From Bacteroidales bacterium (GTDB lineage Bacteria > Bacteroidota > Bacteroidia > Bacteroidales > UBA932), in NCBI GenBank assembly GCA_017960545.1, contig JAGCYZ010000065.1, positions 1 to 33,826 on the forward strand: a stretch of 33,826 bases of DNA, read 5' to 3'. The first letter of the stretch is position 1. Each line of letters opens with the position of its first letter. Positions 24,172-32,491 of this stretch are shown here, in pieces. Made by a program: the position numbers and the translations under genes. The notes under the pieces were generated by a model. It was not told where the DNA came from. It saw only the letters and a list, made by a program, of their open reading frames with translations, and made no database searches.

Positions 24172-25136
24172 AAAAGAGTCTTCTATTGGTCGCGGCCGCC
24201 GCGACGCTGGTCTTGGCCGCCTCGTGCGGCGTAGATAAGACCGCCGGCACTGTGGGCGACGGCAATCCCGACAAGCCCAAGGTTTCCGTGGGCAAACTGG
24301 ATTTCTATCCCGCTTTCGAATCCGAATCGGGACTCGTGACTCCAAGGAACGTGTATGTATGGGTGCCCGAAAACTACTCCAAGAGTAAGAAATACGCCGT
24401 GGTCTATATGAGCGACGGCCAGAATCTCTTCGACGCCGAAAAGATGTTCAACCATCAGGAGTGGCGCGTGGACGAAGTGTTCGGAGGTCTTATAGAAGAG
24501 GGCAGAATACAGAACTGCATAGTGGTGGGCGTGGCCAACTCTTTCCGAACCAGAAGCCAGGAATACTTCCCGCAGGATGTGTTCGATCTCTACCCGCCAG
24601 AGCTGAAAGAATACTCCCGAAGCAAGCGCCTGGGCGAAGAAGACCTCCTGGGCAACAACTACCTGAAATTCCTGGTAGAAGAACTCAAGCCCTTCATTGA
24701 CGGGCACTATTCCACCCGCAAGGACAGGAACCATACCTTCCATATGGGCTCCAGCATGGGAGGTCTCATCTCTTCTTATGCGGTGACAAAGTATCCGGAT
24801 GTGTTCGGCGGCGCCGGATGCCTTTCCACCCACTCCGTCCTGTACATCACAAACTACGATTCGGAGCAGGATTTCATAGACCCCGCCAACCAGTGCTATG
24901 TAGATTATCTCAAGGCCAACCTCAAGCCCAACAGCTGCAAGCTGTATATGGACCGCGGCGACCAGACCCTGGACGCCCAGTATCCCAAATACCAGGACCG
25001 TCTGGACAAGATGTTCAAGGATGCCGGCTGGGACGACGCCCACTATGTAAGCAAAGTGTACCCGGGCCTTGCCCACGTTGAAGACTCCTGGGCTTCACGC
25101 CTGGATGTACCCGTCCTTTATCTGCTAGGAAAATGA
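24168..25136 (+). CDS. Esterase, CE1/IroE-like, lipoprotein
   Basis: A 322-residue serine esterase of the esterase-D/ferri-enterochelin esterase fold. The N-terminus MKKSLLLVAAAATLVLAASC is a lipoprotein signal (Cys20). NVYVWVPENYSKSKKYAVVYMSDGQNLFD is the typical strand-loop region, and HMGSSMGGLISSY holds Ser196. The His is likely in YPGLAHVEDSW. Such enzymes act on feruloyl, acetyl or other sugar esters. It overlaps both neighbours by four bases, so all three genes are translationally coupled. Confidence 0.88.
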   Translation: MKKSLLLVAAAATLVLAASCGVDKTAGTVGDGNPDKPKVSVGKLDFYPAFESESGLVTPRNVYVWVPENYSKSKKYAVVYMSDGQNLFDAEKMFNHQEWRVDEVFGGLIEEGRIQNCIVVGVANSFRTRSQEYFPQDVFDLYPPELKEYSRSKRLGEEDLLGNNYLKFLVEELKPFIDGHYSTRKDRNHTFHMGSSMGGLISSYAVTKYPDVFGGAGCLSTHSVLYITNYDSEQDFIDPANQCYVDYLKANLKPNSCKLYMDRGDQTLDAQYPKYQDRLDKMFKDAGWDDAHYVSKVYPGLAHVEDSWASRLDVPVLYLLGK

Positions 25137-26950
25137 AAATACTGAAATCACTCCCTGCGCTGGCTTTGGCCGCCCTGCTGCTTTCTTGCAGCGGGGAGCC
25201 GGAAGGCCGATACCTTATCCTCCCGATTCGCGAAGCTAATGACGAAATAACCCTGACCATAGACAAAGGAGGGGAAACCCTTTATGTGGCGGACATCCGC
25301 CTTGCCGGCGAAGGTGAAACACCCGATTATTGCTTCCCGCTGGACCTGGAACACTTTGGCGCCACAAAGCGCGATGTGCATTTCAAAGGCATTGACGAGC
25401 AGCAGGCCTGGGCGCTGATAGGCACTTCGGACACTGCGCCGGAGATTCCGGATGAAAAATACCGCCCGGTGTACCATCACACGCCGCCCTATGGCTGGAT
25501 GAACGACGCCAACGGCCTGTTCTACAAAGACGGAGTATATCACCTCTACTATCAGTACAATCCCTACGCCTGCGTGTGGGGGAATATGCACTGGGGGCAC
25601 TCCGTAAGCACCGATATGGTGCATTGGGAGCATAAGCCCGTGGCAATCTGGCGCGATGGCTACGGCCACATCTTCTCCGGCAGCACCGTGGTGGACTATG
25701 CCAATACGGCTGGCTTCGGCCCGGGCGCCGTGGTAGCCTTCTATTCTTCCCATAACCCGGAAAGGGAGTTCACCCAGACGCAGTGCCTGGCCTACAGCCT
25801 GGACGACGGCCTTACCTTCACCAAATACGAAGGCAACCCCGTGCTTACCCCCTTCGACGGCATCAAGGACTTCCGTGACCCAAAAGTCTTCTGGTACGAG
25901 CCTGAACAGAAGTGGATAATGATTGTCTCGGCCGACAAGGAAATGCGCTTCTACGCGTCTAAAAACCTCAAAGAATGGGATTATATGAGCGGATGGGGCG
26001 AAGGCTACGGCGTGCAGCCACGCCAGTTCGAATGTCCGGACTTTTTCCCGCTCACTACGGCCCAGGGAGAGAAGAAGTGGGTGATGATAGTGAACGTGAA
26101 CCCCGGCTGCTTCTTTGGCGGCAGCGCCACCCAGTATTTTGTCGGTGATTTCGATGGCAGGACGTTCACCTGCGATTCGCCCAAAGAGACCGTAAAATGG
26201 CTGGATTGGGGCAAGGACCACTATGCTACGGTTTGCTTCTCCAACACCGGCGACCGGGTGATTGCAGTGCCGTGGATGAGCAACTGGCAATACGGCACCA
26301 TAGTGCCCAGCAAGTATTTCCGCAGCGCTAACGCAATACCGCGCGAGCTTGGCCTCTTCAAAGAAGGGGGAGAGTTCTATGTAAGCGCATATCCCGTTCC
26401 CGAGCTCTCTGGCCTTGAGAAAGGATCCCGCACTGTAAGCGGTATTTCCATCCAGGCCGGCAAGCCAGACAAGATGCAGCTTTTTGAATCTTCCGACGGC
26501 GCATACGAGCTGGACTTCGAGCTCAACGTCCCGGCCGCGGGCAAGGCAGGCTGGCGCCTGACCAACGCCGCGGGCGACGTTGTGGATATGTACTTCGACG
26601 CCTCGCTGCAGCGCTTCGTAATGGACCGCGCGGCCAGCGGGCTCATCGATTTCGCGGAGCGCGGCACCACGCTCGAGATTGAAAACCACGACAGGCGCAA
26701 GACCAACTCCATGCACTACGTGAACGACTTTGCCCTTGCAACCTGGGCTCCAATGGCCGTCAAAGGCAGGCACACCGTCAAGATACTTTACGACCTTACA
26801 TCCTTTGAAGTATTCATAGACGGCGGCAGGGTAGTGATGACCAACCTTGTCTTCCCCAAAGAACCATATAACGCATTGGAATTATATTCGGATAAAGCCC
26901 GCTTCTCAGTGGACGAACTCAAAATAACAACATTAAACCCAAACCTCTGA
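25133..26950 (+). CDS. GH32 fructosidase (levanase/inulinase/invertase type), lipoprotein
   Basis: A 605-residue exported enzyme (lipobox ALLLSC, Cys near residue 21). After an N-terminal beta domain of about 90 residues, often seen in Bacteroides fructanases, comes the five-blade propeller. The nucleophile motif is WMNDANG with Asp125, where nearly all GH32 enzymes have WMNDPNG. FRDPKVFW holds Asp249, the transition-state stabiliser, and FECPDFF holds Glu300, the acid/base. So the three catalytic residues are intact. A C-terminal beta-sandwich (~residue 430 to end) follows, including the usual FEVFIDGG motif. It cleaves beta-fructosyl linkages; endo or exo action is undetermined. Confidence 0.93.
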   Translation: MKILKSLPALALAALLLSCSGEPEGRYLILPIREANDEITLTIDKGGETLYVADIRLAGEGETPDYCFPLDLEHFGATKRDVHFKGIDEQQAWALIGTSDTAPEIPDEKYRPVYHHTPPYGWMNDANGLFYKDGVYHLYYQYNPYACVWGNMHWGHSVSTDMVHWEHKPVAIWRDGYGHIFSGSTVVDYANTAGFGPGAVVAFYSSHNPEREFTQTQCLAYSLDDGLTFTKYEGNPVLTPFDGIKDFRDPKVFWYEPEQKWIMIVSADKEMRFYASKNLKEWDYMSGWGEGYGVQPRQFECPDFFPLTTAQGEKKWVMIVNVNPGCFFGGSATQYFVGDFDGRTFTCDSPKETVKWLDWGKDHYATVCFSNTGDRVIAVPWMSNWQYGTIVPSKYFRSANAIPRELGLFKEGGEFYVSAYPVPELSGLEKGSRTVSGISIQAGKPDKMQLFESSDGAYELDFELNVPAAGKAGWRLTNAAGDVVDMYFDASLQRFVMDRAASGLIDFAERGTTLEIENHDRRKTNSMHYVNDFALATWAPMAVKGRHTVKILYDLTSFEVFIDGGRVVMTNLVFPKEPYNALELYSDKARFSVDELKITTLNPNL

Positions 26951-26951
26951 T

Positions 26952-27911
26952 ATGAAACTGAAAATGAATTGGCGCAGGATGCTGCTCCTTACAACGTTCT
27001 CCGTTCTGTCACTCAGCCTGTTCGCCCAGGCCGAAAAGATACGCCTTTACCCAGGCAGGGCCCCTGGCACCGAGAACTGGACCCAGCAGGAATATCTTTT
27101 CGAATATACCACATCCATGAACCCCGGCGAGGTGGGCGAGTGCATCCTTAACGTAGTGGATCCCGAGCTGTGGGTTTACCTGCCCGCCAAGGGCACCGAG
27201 ACCGGCGCAGCCGTCGTCGTTTGCCCGGGAGGCGGGTTTACGGCGCTTTCCTGGCATCAGGAAGGGCCCAACGTGGCCAAGTGGCTCGCCGCCCACGGAA
27301 TAGCCGCTTTCGTCCTTAAATACCGCACTGCGTTTTCGGGCGGAGACTACGAAGAAGCGAAATACGTCGCTGACCATTCTTACGGCAACCAGGGGCGCGA
27401 TGCGCGTATGCGCGAGCTCACCGAAAAGCACGCCAAGATTGCCCAAGAGCAGGGCTACGACCGCAAGATGGCCTGGGACGACGGCAGAGCCGCCATCACC
27501 TACATCCGCAAGAATGCCGACAAATACGGTGTCAACCCCAAGGCTATCGGCATAATCGGCTTCTCCGCAGGCGGCAACATAGTATATCACGTGGCGCTCG
27601 ATCACGACGAGATGAGCCGTCCGGACTTCCTGGGAATGATCTATCCCGCCTGGTTCGAAGACAAAGTGCCGGACGACCCCATGCCGCTATTCATAGCAGC
27701 CAGCACGGGCGAAGCCGCCTCCTCGAACGGATTCGGCGACACGCCCGCGCTCTACAATGCCTGGAACAAGACCCGCCAGCCCCTGGAGATCCACTCTTTC
27801 ACCCGCGGCTTCCACGGTTTCGGCTACAGGGACAACGGCCAGTCTGTATATATCTGGACCACCTTGTTCTATAACTTCCTGGACAATTGCAATATGCTGA
27901 ACAGGAAATAG
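26952..27911 (+). CDS. Exported alpha/beta hydrolase (BD-FAE/acetylesterase-like)
   Basis: A 319-residue hydrolase with a signal peptide ending near FAQA (residue 27). VVVCPGGGFTALSWHQEG is the oxyanion region. IIGFSAGGNIVYH holds the nucleophile Ser205 in a GFSAGG elbow. HSFTRGFHGFGYRD probably holds the His. Related proteins are acetylxylan or feruloyl esterases, often in Bacteroidota carbohydrate loci. The start is one base after the GH32 stop, and it is the third esterase-like gene of this operon. Confidence 0.9.
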   Translation: MKLKMNWRRMLLLTTFSVLSLSLFAQAEKIRLYPGRAPGTENWTQQEYLFEYTTSMNPGEVGECILNVVDPELWVYLPAKGTETGAAVVVCPGGGFTALSWHQEGPNVAKWLAAHGIAAFVLKYRTAFSGGDYEEAKYVADHSYGNQGRDARMRELTEKHAKIAQEQGYDRKMAWDDGRAAITYIRKNADKYGVNPKAIGIIGFSAGGNIVYHVALDHDEMSRPDFLGMIYPAWFEDKVPDDPMPLFIAASTGEAASSNGFGDTPALYNAWNKTRQPLEIHSFTRGFHGFGYRDNGQSVYIWTTLFYNFLDNCNMLNRK

Positions 27912-27924
27912 GCTGCTGTTTTTG

Positions 27925-27932
27925 TATATTTG
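27925..27932 (+). promoter_or_regulatory. -7 element upstream of the MFS gene
   Basis: TATATTTG, full match, just after the previous stop at 27911, with a predicted leader of about 17 bases. It makes the MFS and ceramidase-domain genes a possible separate unit. Confidence 0.5.
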
Positions 27933-27956
27933 TATAACTAGAACAATAACCGGCAA

Positions 27957-29129
27957 ATGGAAACGAAACAATCCAATCTGTCCAAACTGCTGCCCATAAT
28001 GTTCACGTTCTTCACTATGGGATTCGTGGATATGGTGGGCACCGCAACCAACTACGTCAAGGCGGATTTCGCCCTCTCCGACACGGTGGCCAATTTCCTG
28101 CCCTCGATGGTTTTCCTGTGGTTCTTCTTCCTGTCCGTCCCCACGGGCCTTATGATGAACCGTATAGGAAAACGCAAGACGGTCCTGCTCAGCCTTGTGG
28201 TAACAGCCCTGGCGCTGGCCCTGCCAATGTGCGCATTCTTCTTCAAGGGAATGTACACCTTCCCAGTAATGCTGGTATCCTTCTGCCTGCTGGGCATAGG
28301 GAACACGCTTATGCAGGTGTCGCTCAACCCTATGATTACTTGCGTGGTCAGCGGAGAGAAGCTGGCCAGCACCCTCACCTTCGGCCAGTTCATCAAGGCC
28401 ATCGCCTCTTTCATAGCACCCATCTTAGCAAGCTGGGCTTCGGTCAAGTATCAGAGCTGGCTGCCGCTGTGCCTCATATTCCTGGTTTTCGCCATTGTGG
28501 CCGTATTCTATCTGGGCGCGACAAAGATTGAAGAGGAGATGCCCAAGGACAAATCCTCCGGCTTTGTAGATTGCCTCAAACTGCTCGGCGACGGAACCGT
28601 GCTTCTGCTTTTCTTTGGAATAGTAGCGCACGTGGGAATAGACGTAGGCGTGAACACCTGCGCTCCAAAGATCATAATGGAGCGTCTGGCCCTTCCGCTG
28701 GAGAAAGCCGGCATCGCCACCAGCATTTACTTCCTGTTCAGGACGCTGGGAACGTTCAGCGGCTCGTTCATCCTGGCCAAGTTCCCTTTGAAAAACTTCT
28801 TTGCCGTGAGCGTGGCCTGTATGGTGCTTTCTATGATAGGATTGTTCGTATGCCACACGCTGGCAGGGCTTTACATTTCCATAGCACTGGTGGGCTTCGG
28901 CAACTCCAATATCTTCTCTATGGTCTTCTCCAAGGCGCTCCTTTACCTTCCCGAGAAGAACAATGAAATGTCCGGCCTTATGATTATGGGCCTCATCGGC
29001 GGCACCATATTCCCGCTGCTAATGGGCGTTCTTTCCGATGCAATGGGCACGCAGGTGGGTTCCGTAATAGTGATCAGCCTTGGCGTTGCATACCTTATTT
29101 ACCTTGCTACCAAATTCCTTAACAAATAA
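27957..29129 (+). CDS. MFS sugar transporter, FucP-like
   Basis: A 390-residue inner-membrane protein with about 12 predicted helices. The N-terminus FTFFTMGFVDMVGTATNYVK and the loop GLMMNRIGKRKTVLL match the sugar:proton symporter branch that includes FucP. It probably imports the mono- or disaccharide released by the nearby esterases and GH32 enzyme; that is inferred from position, not from a substrate motif. The next gene starts three bases downstream. Confidence 0.88.
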   Translation: METKQSNLSKLLPIMFTFFTMGFVDMVGTATNYVKADFALSDTVANFLPSMVFLWFFFLSVPTGLMMNRIGKRKTVLLSLVVTALALALPMCAFFFKGMYTFPVMLVSFCLLGIGNTLMQVSLNPMITCVVSGEKLASTLTFGQFIKAIASFIAPILASWASVKYQSWLPLCLIFLVFAIVAVFYLGATKIEEEMPKDKSSGFVDCLKLLGDGTVLLLFFGIVAHVGIDVGVNTCAPKIIMERLALPLEKAGIATSIYFLFRTLGTFSGSFILAKFPLKNFFAVSVACMVLSMIGLFVCHTLAGLYISIALVGFGNSNIFSMVFSKALLYLPEKNNEMSGLMIMGLIGGTIFPLLMGVLSDAMGTQVGSVIVISLGVAYLIYLATKFLNK

Positions 29130-29132
29130 AAG

Positions 29133-30503
29133 ATGAAAAAGATAATATCACTTACTCTTGCGACAGCCATTATGCTTGTCTGCTCATTGCAGGGAGGCCT
29201 GGCCTATGCTCAGAACCACGTACGCGGCCAGCTTAAGGCCGGTGCGGCAAAAGTGGACGTTACGCCTGCCGAGAACCAGCTTGGCCGTAATTCCTACGGC
29301 ATCCTGGACCGTACCCATTTCCGCGTAGTCCTCTTTACTAACGGCACCAACATAGCCGGTTTCGCAAACGTCGACGGCAACCCCAACCAGCGCAGCGTGG
29401 ACGCCGTGAACGAGCGTATCGAGAAAGAATTCGGCATCCCTAAGGGTAACATCATATACAACGGCACCCACTGCCATTCCACCGGCACGGTGCCCGAGGC
29501 CGAACTCACAGAAAGGATGTATCAGGCCATCAAGCAGGCCTATCAGAATATGGTTCCGGCCAAGGTGGGAACGGGCAAGGGCGTAAGCTACCTCAATGTA
29601 AAGCGCGACCTCTTCGACCCTGAGCGCGGCACCTGGTGGGAAGGCCCCGACTACGACGGCAAGTCCGACAAGACCGTGGGCGTAATCTATTTCGAGAGTC
29701 TCGACGGCAAGCCCATCGCAACATACTACAACTATGCCATGCACGCCGTAATCACCGGCCAGCTGGATATGATCACCGGCGACTTCCCGGGCAAGTCCGA
29801 AGAATATATCGAGAGCAAATACGGCCCCGACTTCGTGGCTATCTTCTCTTCCGGCGCCGCCGGCGACCAGAATCCGCTTTACTTCCAGCAGACCTTCGAC
29901 CTGCGTGACATCCGCATTGCCGATTACGCAAAAAGGGGAGAGGACATCTCCAACCGGATGCCTCCGGGAGGAACAGGCCTCGACCGCAACGACCCCGAGA
30001 CGCACCGCCTGATGGAGGAGCAAAAGAAGATGGCCGAAAGCTACGGCCAGCTGCTGGGCGAAGAAGTGAAGTACGTTATTATGATGATGCGCCGCTTCGA
30101 GACCAACGTTACGCTGGAGGCCGCCCGTACGCACGTGACGTGCCCGGGACGCCGCCAGACCAACGGCGGCGGCAGGGCGGGCTACGCCGGTGAGTACGAA
30201 GACGCCGATCCCATCACCCTCGAGCTCGGCCTCGTAATGCTCGACGACATCCCAGTATGCGCCGTATCCGGCGAGGTGTACAACCCCATCGCTGTAGAGC
30301 TGAAGAACAAGTCGCCGTACTCCTTCACAATGATGACTACCGTCACAGACGGCCACAACCAGGGAAGGGGCGGCTACATCCCCGACGACGAGTCCTATGG
30401 CGCCCAGGTATTCGAGGTTCTGGGTTCAGGCTACAAGCAGGGCTATGCCCAAAAGGCCATAGTTGACGGCCTCCTGGACCTTATCCACCAGGCTACACAC
30501 TGA
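29133..30503 (+). CDS. Neutral/alkaline ceramidase-domain protein, exported
   Basis: A 456-residue exported protein (signal peptide ending near YAQ, residue 27). The N-terminal LKAGAAKVDVTPAENQLGRNSYG is the typical start of this domain. NGTHCHSTGT has the zinc histidines 113 and 115, and YAMHAVITGQ has His204. However, SSGAAGDQNP lacks the serine nucleophile found in the GDVSPN motif of true ceramidases, so ceramide hydrolysis is doubtful. Similar domains are common in Bacteroidota carbohydrate loci with unknown amidase or hydrolase roles. It is translationally close to the MFS gene. Confidence 0.85.
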   Translation: MKKIISLTLATAIMLVCSLQGGLAYAQNHVRGQLKAGAAKVDVTPAENQLGRNSYGILDRTHFRVVLFTNGTNIAGFANVDGNPNQRSVDAVNERIEKEFGIPKGNIIYNGTHCHSTGTVPEAELTERMYQAIKQAYQNMVPAKVGTGKGVSYLNVKRDLFDPERGTWWEGPDYDGKSDKTVGVIYFESLDGKPIATYYNYAMHAVITGQLDMITGDFPGKSEEYIESKYGPDFVAIFSSGAAGDQNPLYFQQTFDLRDIRIADYAKRGEDISNRMPPGGTGLDRNDPETHRLMEEQKKMAESYGQLLGEEVKYVIMMMRRFETNVTLEAARTHVTCPGRRQTNGGGRAGYAGEYEDADPITLELGLVMLDDIPVCAVSGEVYNPIAVELKNKSPYSFTMMTTVTDGHNQGRGGYIPDDESYGAQVFEVLGSGYKQGYAQKAIVDGLLDLIHQATH

Positions 30504-30509
30504 TAGGAA

Positions 30510-30917
30510 TCATCCTTTTTTCCTGGCCTTGATCAGGCAGATAACGAAAGCGGCCAGGGCTGCGAGAAGAATGACTGGTTCTGCCAGCATAAAGATGGGC
30601 ATTGTCCCTTTGGTCAGTGAAACCATAGTGGATGAGAAGATGACAAGGGCAATGCCGGAAGCCAGGAAGACCAAACCTTTACGAATAAGTCGCTTGCTTG
30701 TCAGGCGACTTATTCCGTATGCGATGCCGCAAATGACAGCTCCAGCAGCGGGGTACAGAAGCAACGTGCCGCGAGGCATGGACCCGCTGGCGTTACCCTG
30801 TAAATCGAAATGCGCCTGCAGCATCTCCGGTAAAGAATGCCAGCATACCAGTATTGCAATAGCGTTTGCGGCTACTATCAGAGCCGGAACCAACCAACCG
30901 AGTTTATCTGTTTTCAT
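30510..30917 (-). CDS. DUF1648-like small membrane protein
   Basis: A 135-residue protein with about four hydrophobic helices. The segment WHSLPEMLQAHFDLQGNASGSMPR matches the DUF1648 motif (LPxxxxxHFxxxG). The function is unknown; relatives are found near SdpI immunity proteins. It converges with the ceramidase-domain gene, with six bases between the stops. Confidence 0.78.
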   Translation of the reverse strand: MKTDKLGWLVPALIVAANAIAILVCWHSLPEMLQAHFDLQGNASGSMPRGTLLLYPAAGAVICGIAYGISRLTSKRLIRKGLVFLASGIALVIFSSTMVSLTKGTMPIFMLAEPVILLAALAAFVICLIKARKKG

Positions 30918-31008
30918 TCTCTCTTAATGTCTTTACCGTTATTCCATTTCAAAAATAAGCTAAATAAAACGAAATTAATAGTGTTGTGTTTCTATCGGCA
31001 CAAAATTG

Positions 31009-31016
31009 TATCTTAG
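31009..31016 (+). promoter_or_regulatory. Weak -7-like element before the 96-residue GNAT-like gene
   Basis: TATCTTAG, one mismatch to TAnnTTTG and identical to the box before the GH9 gene. A TTG lies 22 bases upstream, a little far. Confidence 0.35.
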
Positions 31017-31037
31017 CAACTATAAACCCATAACGCT

Positions 31038-31328
31038 ATGACAACGACAGAAGGATCAATTACCATAGTCTTTGAAGAAGGACAGAACAGGAGTGCCGCT
31101 TATGACGGTGACAAGCTCATCGGCGAATGCGAATACATTCCAACTGATAATACTTGGAGCATCACCCATACCGGTGTCCGCGAGGCCTATGGTAGCAAAG
31201 GAATAGCCAGAATGCTTGTCCTTAAAGTCATCGAGGCCGCCCGCTCCAAAGGCATCAAGATCAACCCTGTCTGTTCCTACGCCCAAAAGATGATGGTCGG
31301 TAAGGAAGACTTCCTTGATGTGCTGTAA
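31038..31328 (+). CDS. Small GNAT-like protein (NATD1/YhcS-type)
   Basis: A 96-residue mini-GNAT. It has the strand AAYDGDKLIGECEYIPTD, then ITHTGVREAYGSKGIARMLVLKVIEAARSKGIKINPVCSYAQKMM, the conserved core of the NATD1/YjdJ group (the CSYA motif). The substrate is not known. It begins a short run of small genes, and its stop is 22 bases before the truncated hydrolase start. Confidence 0.87.
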   Translation: MTTTEGSITIVFEEGQNRSAAYDGDKLIGECEYIPTDNTWSITHTGVREAYGSKGIARMLVLKVIEAARSKGIKINPVCSYAQKMMVGKEDFLDVL

Positions 31329-31350
31329 CAGTCCCTCAAAAGCCCAAAGG

Positions 31351-31554
31351 ATGGAAGCGGTATTATATATCCACGGAAAAGGCGGCAGCGCCTCTGAGAG
31401 CGGGCATTACAAGCCTTTATTCCCCGGATATGATGTATTGGGGCTGGACTATCAGACATTCACGCCGTGGGAAACCGGAGCTGAGATTCGTGCAGCTGTC
31501 CAGGATGTATATTCATTATTGAAGCTTTCGAGTTATCACTTTATTTCGTTATGA
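31351..31554 (+). pseudogene. Truncated alpha/beta hydrolase (5' remnant)
   Basis: A 67-residue open frame from ATG 31351 reads VLYIHGKGGSASESGHYKPLFPGYDVLGLDYQ, the N-terminus of a family of about 190-residue alpha/beta hydrolases. It stops at SSYHFISL, before the serine elbow, so it has no catalytic site. The stop overlaps the start of the following ACT-domain gene by four bases. It looks like the leftover of a deletion or recombination. An upstream ATG at 31315 in the same frame is less likely to be the start. Confidence 0.7.
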
Positions 31555-32342
31555 CACTAAGAATTATAGACGAAGTATTCAGCATCTGCAAGGTTACAGA
31601 TTATGAGACAATCGACCTGTCTTCTCCTTATTTCTTCACCGCCTCTACAGATGAAGAAAAATCGTTAGTATGTCCTACCCGGTCCGTGCCTGCAAATACA
31701 GTTGAACGAAATGACGGATGGCGGGCATTCCGCATAGACGGGACATTGGATTACTCCCTCATAGGCATTATCGCCAAAATATCTAAAGTCCTTGCAGACG
31801 GGGGAGTGGGCATTTTTGCAATATCGACCTTCAACACGGATTACATTCTGACCAAATCAGAATCCTTCGACCGCGCACTGCATCTGCTTCAATCCGCCGG
31901 CTATTCGATCGATAATAATAGTTATAGAGAAGAAGCTATCGAATGCGTTAAAGATCATGTTCTACCCATCCATCAGCAAATATATGCCAAGTATGACGGG
32001 GATTTTGACAGGATCTACTCAGAAGGATACAATAGCAGGTCGTATCAGGGCAGGGTGATAGAACCGGGGAAGGTTTATGGGTTGAGTTATCTGGAATGTT
32101 CGTGCCCAAAGGTTAAGAGTGGACTCAGGAGCAATCCGGAGCAATGCGAGTGTTCGCGACAGAGCATTCTTTATATCTTGTCACAGCTTGAACCGGACAG
32201 CAAGTTCGATGTCCGGATTGAGAGTACTATTCTCAGGGGGAGTGACCGTTGTTCCTTCATAATAACCAGACATAAAGGGAACCTGTTCCAAAGTCGGAGC
32301 CATCTGGCAGAACAATCCTCAGGCTTCTCTCAACAAGATTGA
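31551..32342 (+). CDS. ACT-domain protein fused to a Cys-rich ATC-hydrolase-like domain
   Basis: A 263-residue two-part protein. Residues 1-125 form an ACT/CASTOR-like domain (FFTASTDEEKSLVCPTRSVPAN, then LIGIIAKISKVLADGGVGIFAISTFNTDYIL), usually a stand-alone amino-acid-binding protein of about 130 residues. Residues 126-263 resemble the Cys-rich DUF6144 or ATC-hydrolase-like type, with LECSCPKVKS, CECSRQ and LRGSDRCSFII (Cys183, 185, 199, 201, 224). The fusion is not one I know. It directly follows the truncated hydrolase, so the locus may have been rearranged. The second domain assignment is tentative. Confidence 0.6.
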   Translation: MTLRIIDEVFSICKVTDYETIDLSSPYFFTASTDEEKSLVCPTRSVPANTVERNDGWRAFRIDGTLDYSLIGIIAKISKVLADGGVGIFAISTFNTDYILTKSESFDRALHLLQSAGYSIDNNSYREEAIECVKDHVLPIHQQIYAKYDGDFDRIYSEGYNSRSYQGRVIEPGKVYGLSYLECSCPKVKSGLRSNPEQCECSRQSILYILSQLEPDSKFDVRIESTILRGSDRCSFIITRHKGNLFQSRSHLAEQSSGFSQQD

Positions 32343-32375
32343 GTCCAGGTTAAACGGCTGAGGCCCACTGTAATC

Positions 32376-32447
32376 TTGACTAAAGTTTATGAAAATATTG
32401 ACAAAACTTATGAATAAATAGACAAAGTCCTTAATTAAGTAATTGAC
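32376..32447 (+). repeat. Phased TTGAC direct repeats upstream of the GH95-like gene
   Basis: TTGAC occurs at 32376, 32398 and 32443, with a degenerate TAGAC at 32419, so the steps are 22, 21 and 24 bases. The first two units are similar over about 22 bases (TTGAC-AAA-TTATGAA-ATA). The last TTG doubles as the candidate -33 element. This could be a row of binding sites for a transcription factor on one face of the helix. Confidence 0.45.
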
Positions 32448-32472
32448 CATAATGGTATAATTCGTATTTTAA
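32443..32472 (+). promoter_or_regulatory. Candidate promoter of the GH95-like gene
   Basis: TTG at 32443-32445 and TATTTTAA at 32465-32472 are 19 bases apart. The -7 element departs from TAnnTTTG in its last two bases. The predicted leader before ATG 32492 is about 13 bases. Confidence 0.42.
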
Positions 32473-32491
32473 CACAACTAAAATAATAACC

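Noticed and set aside
25148-26773. 541-codon minus-strand open frame opposite GH32
   Set aside because: It is antisense to a clear GH32 enzyme with all catalytic residues. The His- and Val-rich composition is typical of a complement frame.
29184-30356. 390-codon minus-strand open frame opposite the ceramidase-domain gene
   Set aside because: It has no signal, motif or ribosome site and lies within a supported gene.
20249-30503. Standard polysaccharide utilisation locus
   Set aside because: No SusC, SusD or HTCS/ECF regulator gene is found in this stretch, so I do not call it a PUL.
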